Assembly (NCBI GenBank): GCA_945906725.1
Contig: CAMDRI010000005.1
Coordinates: 1 to 64,000 of the forward strand
DNA from: Candidatus Kuenenia stuttgartensis
Lineage (GTDB): Bacteria > Planctomycetota > Planctomycetia > Planctomycetales > Planctomycetaceae
Direction: 5' to 3'
DNA: 64,000 nt
In this document: piece after piece, positions 61,753-64,000 of the stretch
Layout: the number at the start of each line of letters is the position of its first letter
How positions within the stretch are numbered: the first letter of the stretch is position 1
Notes under the pieces: generated by a model
What the model was told of the DNA's origin: nothing
Database searches by the model: none
Seen by the model: only the letters and a program-made list of their open reading frames with translations
Position numbers and translations under genes: made by a program

Positions 61753-62940
61753 ATGGCGGAAGTGTTCGACGCGATCGTTCTGGGAGTCGGCGGCTTCGGC
61801 AGCGGAGCGGCGTATCATCTCGCGCGGCGCGGCCTGCGAGTGCTCGGACTGGACCGCTTCGGCCCGGCGCACGATCAGGGCAGCTCGCACGGAGAAACGC
61901 GGATCATCCGCAAAGCGTACTTCGAGCACTCCGACTACGTCCCGCTGTTGCTGCGAGCCTACGACTTGTGGGCCGATCTCGAAGCCGAATCGCAACAGCA
62001 ATTGTTCTGGAAGTGCGGCCTGATGCTCGCCGGTCTGCCCGACAGCGAAGCGATCTCCGGAGCGCGGTTCTCCGCGAGTCAGCACGGACTGACCATCGAA
62101 AACCTGTCTGCTTCCGCAGCCACGAACCGTTGGCCCGGCTTTCGAGTCCCGGATGCGTTCGACGCCATCTTTGAACCGGACGCCGGTTTCTTGAAAGTCG
62201 AAGACTGCGTGCGCACGCATCTGGATCGCGCGACCGCCTACGGCGCGACGCTGCTGTTCGATGAACCGGTCGTCTCCTGGTCGAGCACCGGTCGCGAGGT
62301 TCGGGTGCGAACTGCGACTCACGAGTTCGTCGCGGCGTCGCTGGTCATCACCGCCGGTTCGTGGGCAGCGTCGGTGCTCGCTGACCTCAAGCTACCGCTG
62401 CAGGTGCTCCGCAAACCGGTGCTTTGGTTCGAGACCACGTCGCCGGCGTACAACCTCGATGCGTCGATGCCAACGTTCTACTTCGAGATGCCGCCTGTCG
62501 GGCAAGTTTCCAACGTGCCCCACACATTCTACGGCTTTCCTTCACTCGACGGCCAAGTCCTGAAGGTTGCTCAACACTCCGGCGGCGATATCGTCACTGA
62601 TCCGTTGCTGGTTGATCGCCAGCTTTACGATGCCGATTTGCGACCGATCGTGAACTTCTTGCAAACCTGCCTGCCAGCAGTCCGCCCGCAACCCGCAAGG
62701 CATTCAACGTGCCTCTACACGGTCACGCCCGACCGGCACTTCGTCGTCGATCGGCATCCAGAGTTTTCCAACGTCGTGGTCGGTTGCGGTTTCTCCGGCC
62801 ACGGATTCAAGTTTACCTCGGTGCTCGGTAGCGTCTTCGCCGACTTGGCAACGACCGGGCGCACCGAGTTACCGATCGAATTCCTCAACCTCGCCCGCCT
62901 GTCCGGCCGAAAGCCGTTGGCCGTTGGCCGATCGCCGTGA
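61753..62940 (+). CDS. Sarcosine oxidase/N-methyltryptophan oxidase-like FAD enzyme
   Basis: A 395-residue monomeric sarcosine oxidase (MSOX/SolA) family flavoprotein. The FAD motif is VLGVGGFGSGAAYHLARRG, followed by the typical DQGSSHGETRIIRKAYF. The later segment STCLYTVTPDRHFVVDRHPE contains a Cys aligned with the covalent-flavin Cys of MSOX, and the C-terminal GCGFSGHGFKFTSVLG is also typical. It would oxidise an N-methyl or secondary amine, releasing hydrogen peroxide. ATG 61753 is chosen. The last residues (KPLAVGRSP) and stop lie within a repeat of the GGCCGATCGCCGT family. Confidence 0.88.
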   Translation: MAEVFDAIVLGVGGFGSGAAYHLARRGLRVLGLDRFGPAHDQGSSHGETRIIRKAYFEHSDYVPLLLRAYDLWADLEAESQQQLFWKCGLMLAGLPDSEAISGARFSASQHGLTIENLSASAATNRWPGFRVPDAFDAIFEPDAGFLKVEDCVRTHLDRATAYGATLLFDEPVVSWSSTGREVRVRTATHEFVAASLVITAGSWAASVLADLKLPLQVLRKPVLWFETTSPAYNLDASMPTFYFEMPPVGQVSNVPHTFYGFPSLDGQVLKVAQHSGGDIVTDPLLVDRQLYDADLRPIVNFLQTCLPAVRPQPARHSTCLYTVTPDRHFVVDRHPEFSNVVVGCGFSGHGFKFTSVLGSVFADLATTGRTELPIEFLNLARLSGRKPLAVGRSP

Positions 62941-62990
62941 TCACAACCCGTTTGGAGTTGGGAGAACGGAGATCGGCTTTCGGCTCACAG
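62925..62990. repeat. Inverted repeat of the GGCCGATCGCCG family at a gene 3' end
   Basis: GGCCGATCGCCGTGATC overlaps the last codons and stop of the flavoenzyme gene. GAGATCGGCTTTCGGCTCAC about 45 bases on is its partial inverse. It is related to 22568-22660. Confidence 0.45.
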
Positions 62991-63033
62991 CCATCGGCCG
63001 GAGAGGACAACACCTCAACTTGGAGACATCGCC

Positions 63034-64000
63034 ATGCTTCGCTGCGGTTTGATTTGTCTGGCCTGCCTTGTGGTCGCGACTTCGGCTGATGCTCAAGAAT
63101 CCGGTTGGAAGGCCGGCTTCGCGCGTGTCGTCATCACTCCCGAACAGCCGATGTGGATGAGCGGCTACGGCGGCCGGACGCATGCGTCCGAGGGAAAGGT
63201 TCACGACTTGTATGCTCGCGCGGCCGCGTTGCAGGACGCCAGCGGCAAACGTGTCGTGATGGTGTCGCTCGATCTCGTCGGCGTGCCGAAAGTCATGTCC
63301 GAACGGGTCTCCGCTGCCGCGAAGTCCAAGCACAAGCTGGAGCGAGCCGACCTCATGTTCTGTTGCTCACACACGCACTGCGGGCCGGCCCTTGATCAAT
63401 CGTTGACGCACATGCTCGACATGAAAGAGGAAGACTGGCAACAAGTCGTAGCCAATCAGAAGTGGCTCGACGCCCGCGTGACCGAAGCGATTGACAGCGC
63501 GATGGCCGACCTCAAGCCAGCTCGCTTGGCAGCCGGTATCGGCAACTGCGGTTTCGCCTCCAACCGCCGGCCGCCCATCGGCACTGGCCCAATCGACCAC
63601 GAAGTCCCGGCCTTGCGAGTCATGTCCTCCGACGGCTCACAACTGCGCGGCGTAATCTTCGGATATGCCTGCCATAACACGGTGCTCGGTTTCTATCAGT
63701 GGTGCGGTGACTACGCCGGGTTCGCGCAGTTGTATTTGGAGGAGCGGCATCCCGGCGCGACCGCGTTGTTCTTCAGCGGCTGCGGAGCCGATCAAAATCC
63801 GCTGCCACGCCGCAAGGTGGAACTCGCCGAACAGTACGGCCGAATGCTCGCGCTCTCCGTCGACAAAGTTCTGGCGACCGAGATGACCCCCATCAGCGGC
63901 GCGGTGACAACTCGCTTCCGAGAGATCCCGCTGGAGTTCTCCGTGATTCCATCGCGCGATGAACTGGTGAAGACCGCCGAGTCCGCCGATCGCTACCAGC
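63034..64000 (+). CDS. Neutral/alkaline ceramidase-like secreted protein (3' truncated by window edge)
   Basis: The frame from ATG 63034 stays open to the window end (322 codons). A signal peptide (MLRCGLICLACLVVATSADA) precedes sequence typical of the neutral ceramidase N-terminal domain: GFARVVITPEQPMWMSGYGG, a metal-binding CCSHTHCGP, YACHNTVLG and FFSGCGADQNP. It may hydrolyse an amide lipid or another substrate outside the cytoplasm. Planctomycetes carry many such genes of unknown specificity. The ATG has GGAG at about nine bases. Confidence 0.88.
   Translation, partial: MLRCGLICLACLVVATSADAQESGWKAGFARVVITPEQPMWMSGYGGRTHASEGKVHDLYARAAALQDASGKRVVMVSLDLVGVPKVMSERVSAAAKSKHKLERADLMFCCSHTHCGPALDQSLTHMLDMKEEDWQQVVANQKWLDARVTEAIDSAMADLKPARLAAGIGNCGFASNRRPPIGTGPIDHEVPALRVMSSDGSQLRGVIFGYACHNTVLGFYQWCGDYAGFAQLYLEERHPGATALFFSGCGADQNPLPRRKVELAEQYGRMLALSVDKVLATEMTPISGAVTTRFREIPLEFSVIPSRDELVKTAESADRYQ

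Overview
The window is a bacterial chromosome segment with roughly 58-60% GC and a strongly planctomycete flavour. Two DUF1501 proteins with twin-arginine signals, a PSCyt1/DUF1549/DUF1553 protein, a double DUF1080 protein, secreted PQQ-type and lactonase propellers and a divergent GspE-like protein all point to the order Planctomycetales. Genus cannot be fixed from sequence alone. No rRNA, tRNA or CRISPR array was seen. The first gene (HtrA-type protease) and the last (ceramidase-like) run off the window ends.

Layout. 1-1.3 kb: protease and zinc-ribbon protein. 1.5-10.5 kb: a nitrate assimilation operon on the + strand (NarK-type transporter, NirB-NirD fusion, DmsB-DmsC-type ferredoxin/anchor fusion, NasA) behind a good sigma-54 promoter match. 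10.6-20.3 kb: Cys-rich secreted protein, a disordered Arg-rich protein, RecG, DUF1080, a GspE-like pseudo-ATPase, DapA and a GarR-type dehydrogenase. 20.5-24.1 kb: ABC exporter pair and a DUF1501 protein. 24.3-31.2 kb: second HtrA, TruD, TrmB-like, PQQ propeller, polytopic membrane protein and a Lys/Ala-tailed small protein. 31.4-35.9 kb: mostly small hypothetical, thioredoxin-fold and S4 proteins. 36-46.7 kb: housekeeping genes (SerRS, M24 peptidase, TrxB, GlgC, ECF sigma, Lgt, PanC) and a secreted metallopeptidase-like protein. 47-53.6 kb: nucleoside-type MFS transporter, DUF1501, PSCyt1 and an SDR. 53.7-60.3 kb: a decayed accessory patch with an IS110 fragment, an Hpt remnant, a response-regulator/ATPase protein, a truncated group II intron, a FIST protein and an alpha-E pseudogene. 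60.3-64 kb: zinc-ribbon protein, ACS-type MFS transporter, sarcosine-oxidase-like enzyme and ceramidase-like protein.

The most distinctive feature is a dense set of small intergenic inverted repeats. Several families begin with the tetranucleotide GTAG followed by a short hairpin and occur as head-to-head pairs, which is the architecture of REP/BIME elements mobilised by TnpA-REP (RAYT) Y1 transposases. Five of these GTAG heads in the window supply the TAG stop codon of the flanking gene. Other palindromic or G-rich repeats lie inside reading frames: in the N-terminus of the DmsBC fusion, in the N-terminus and interior of NasA, in the NirB-NirD linker, and at the C-termini of two small proteins. 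The window therefore shows repeats being absorbed into proteins. No RAYT gene is present here, so the mobiliser is an inference.
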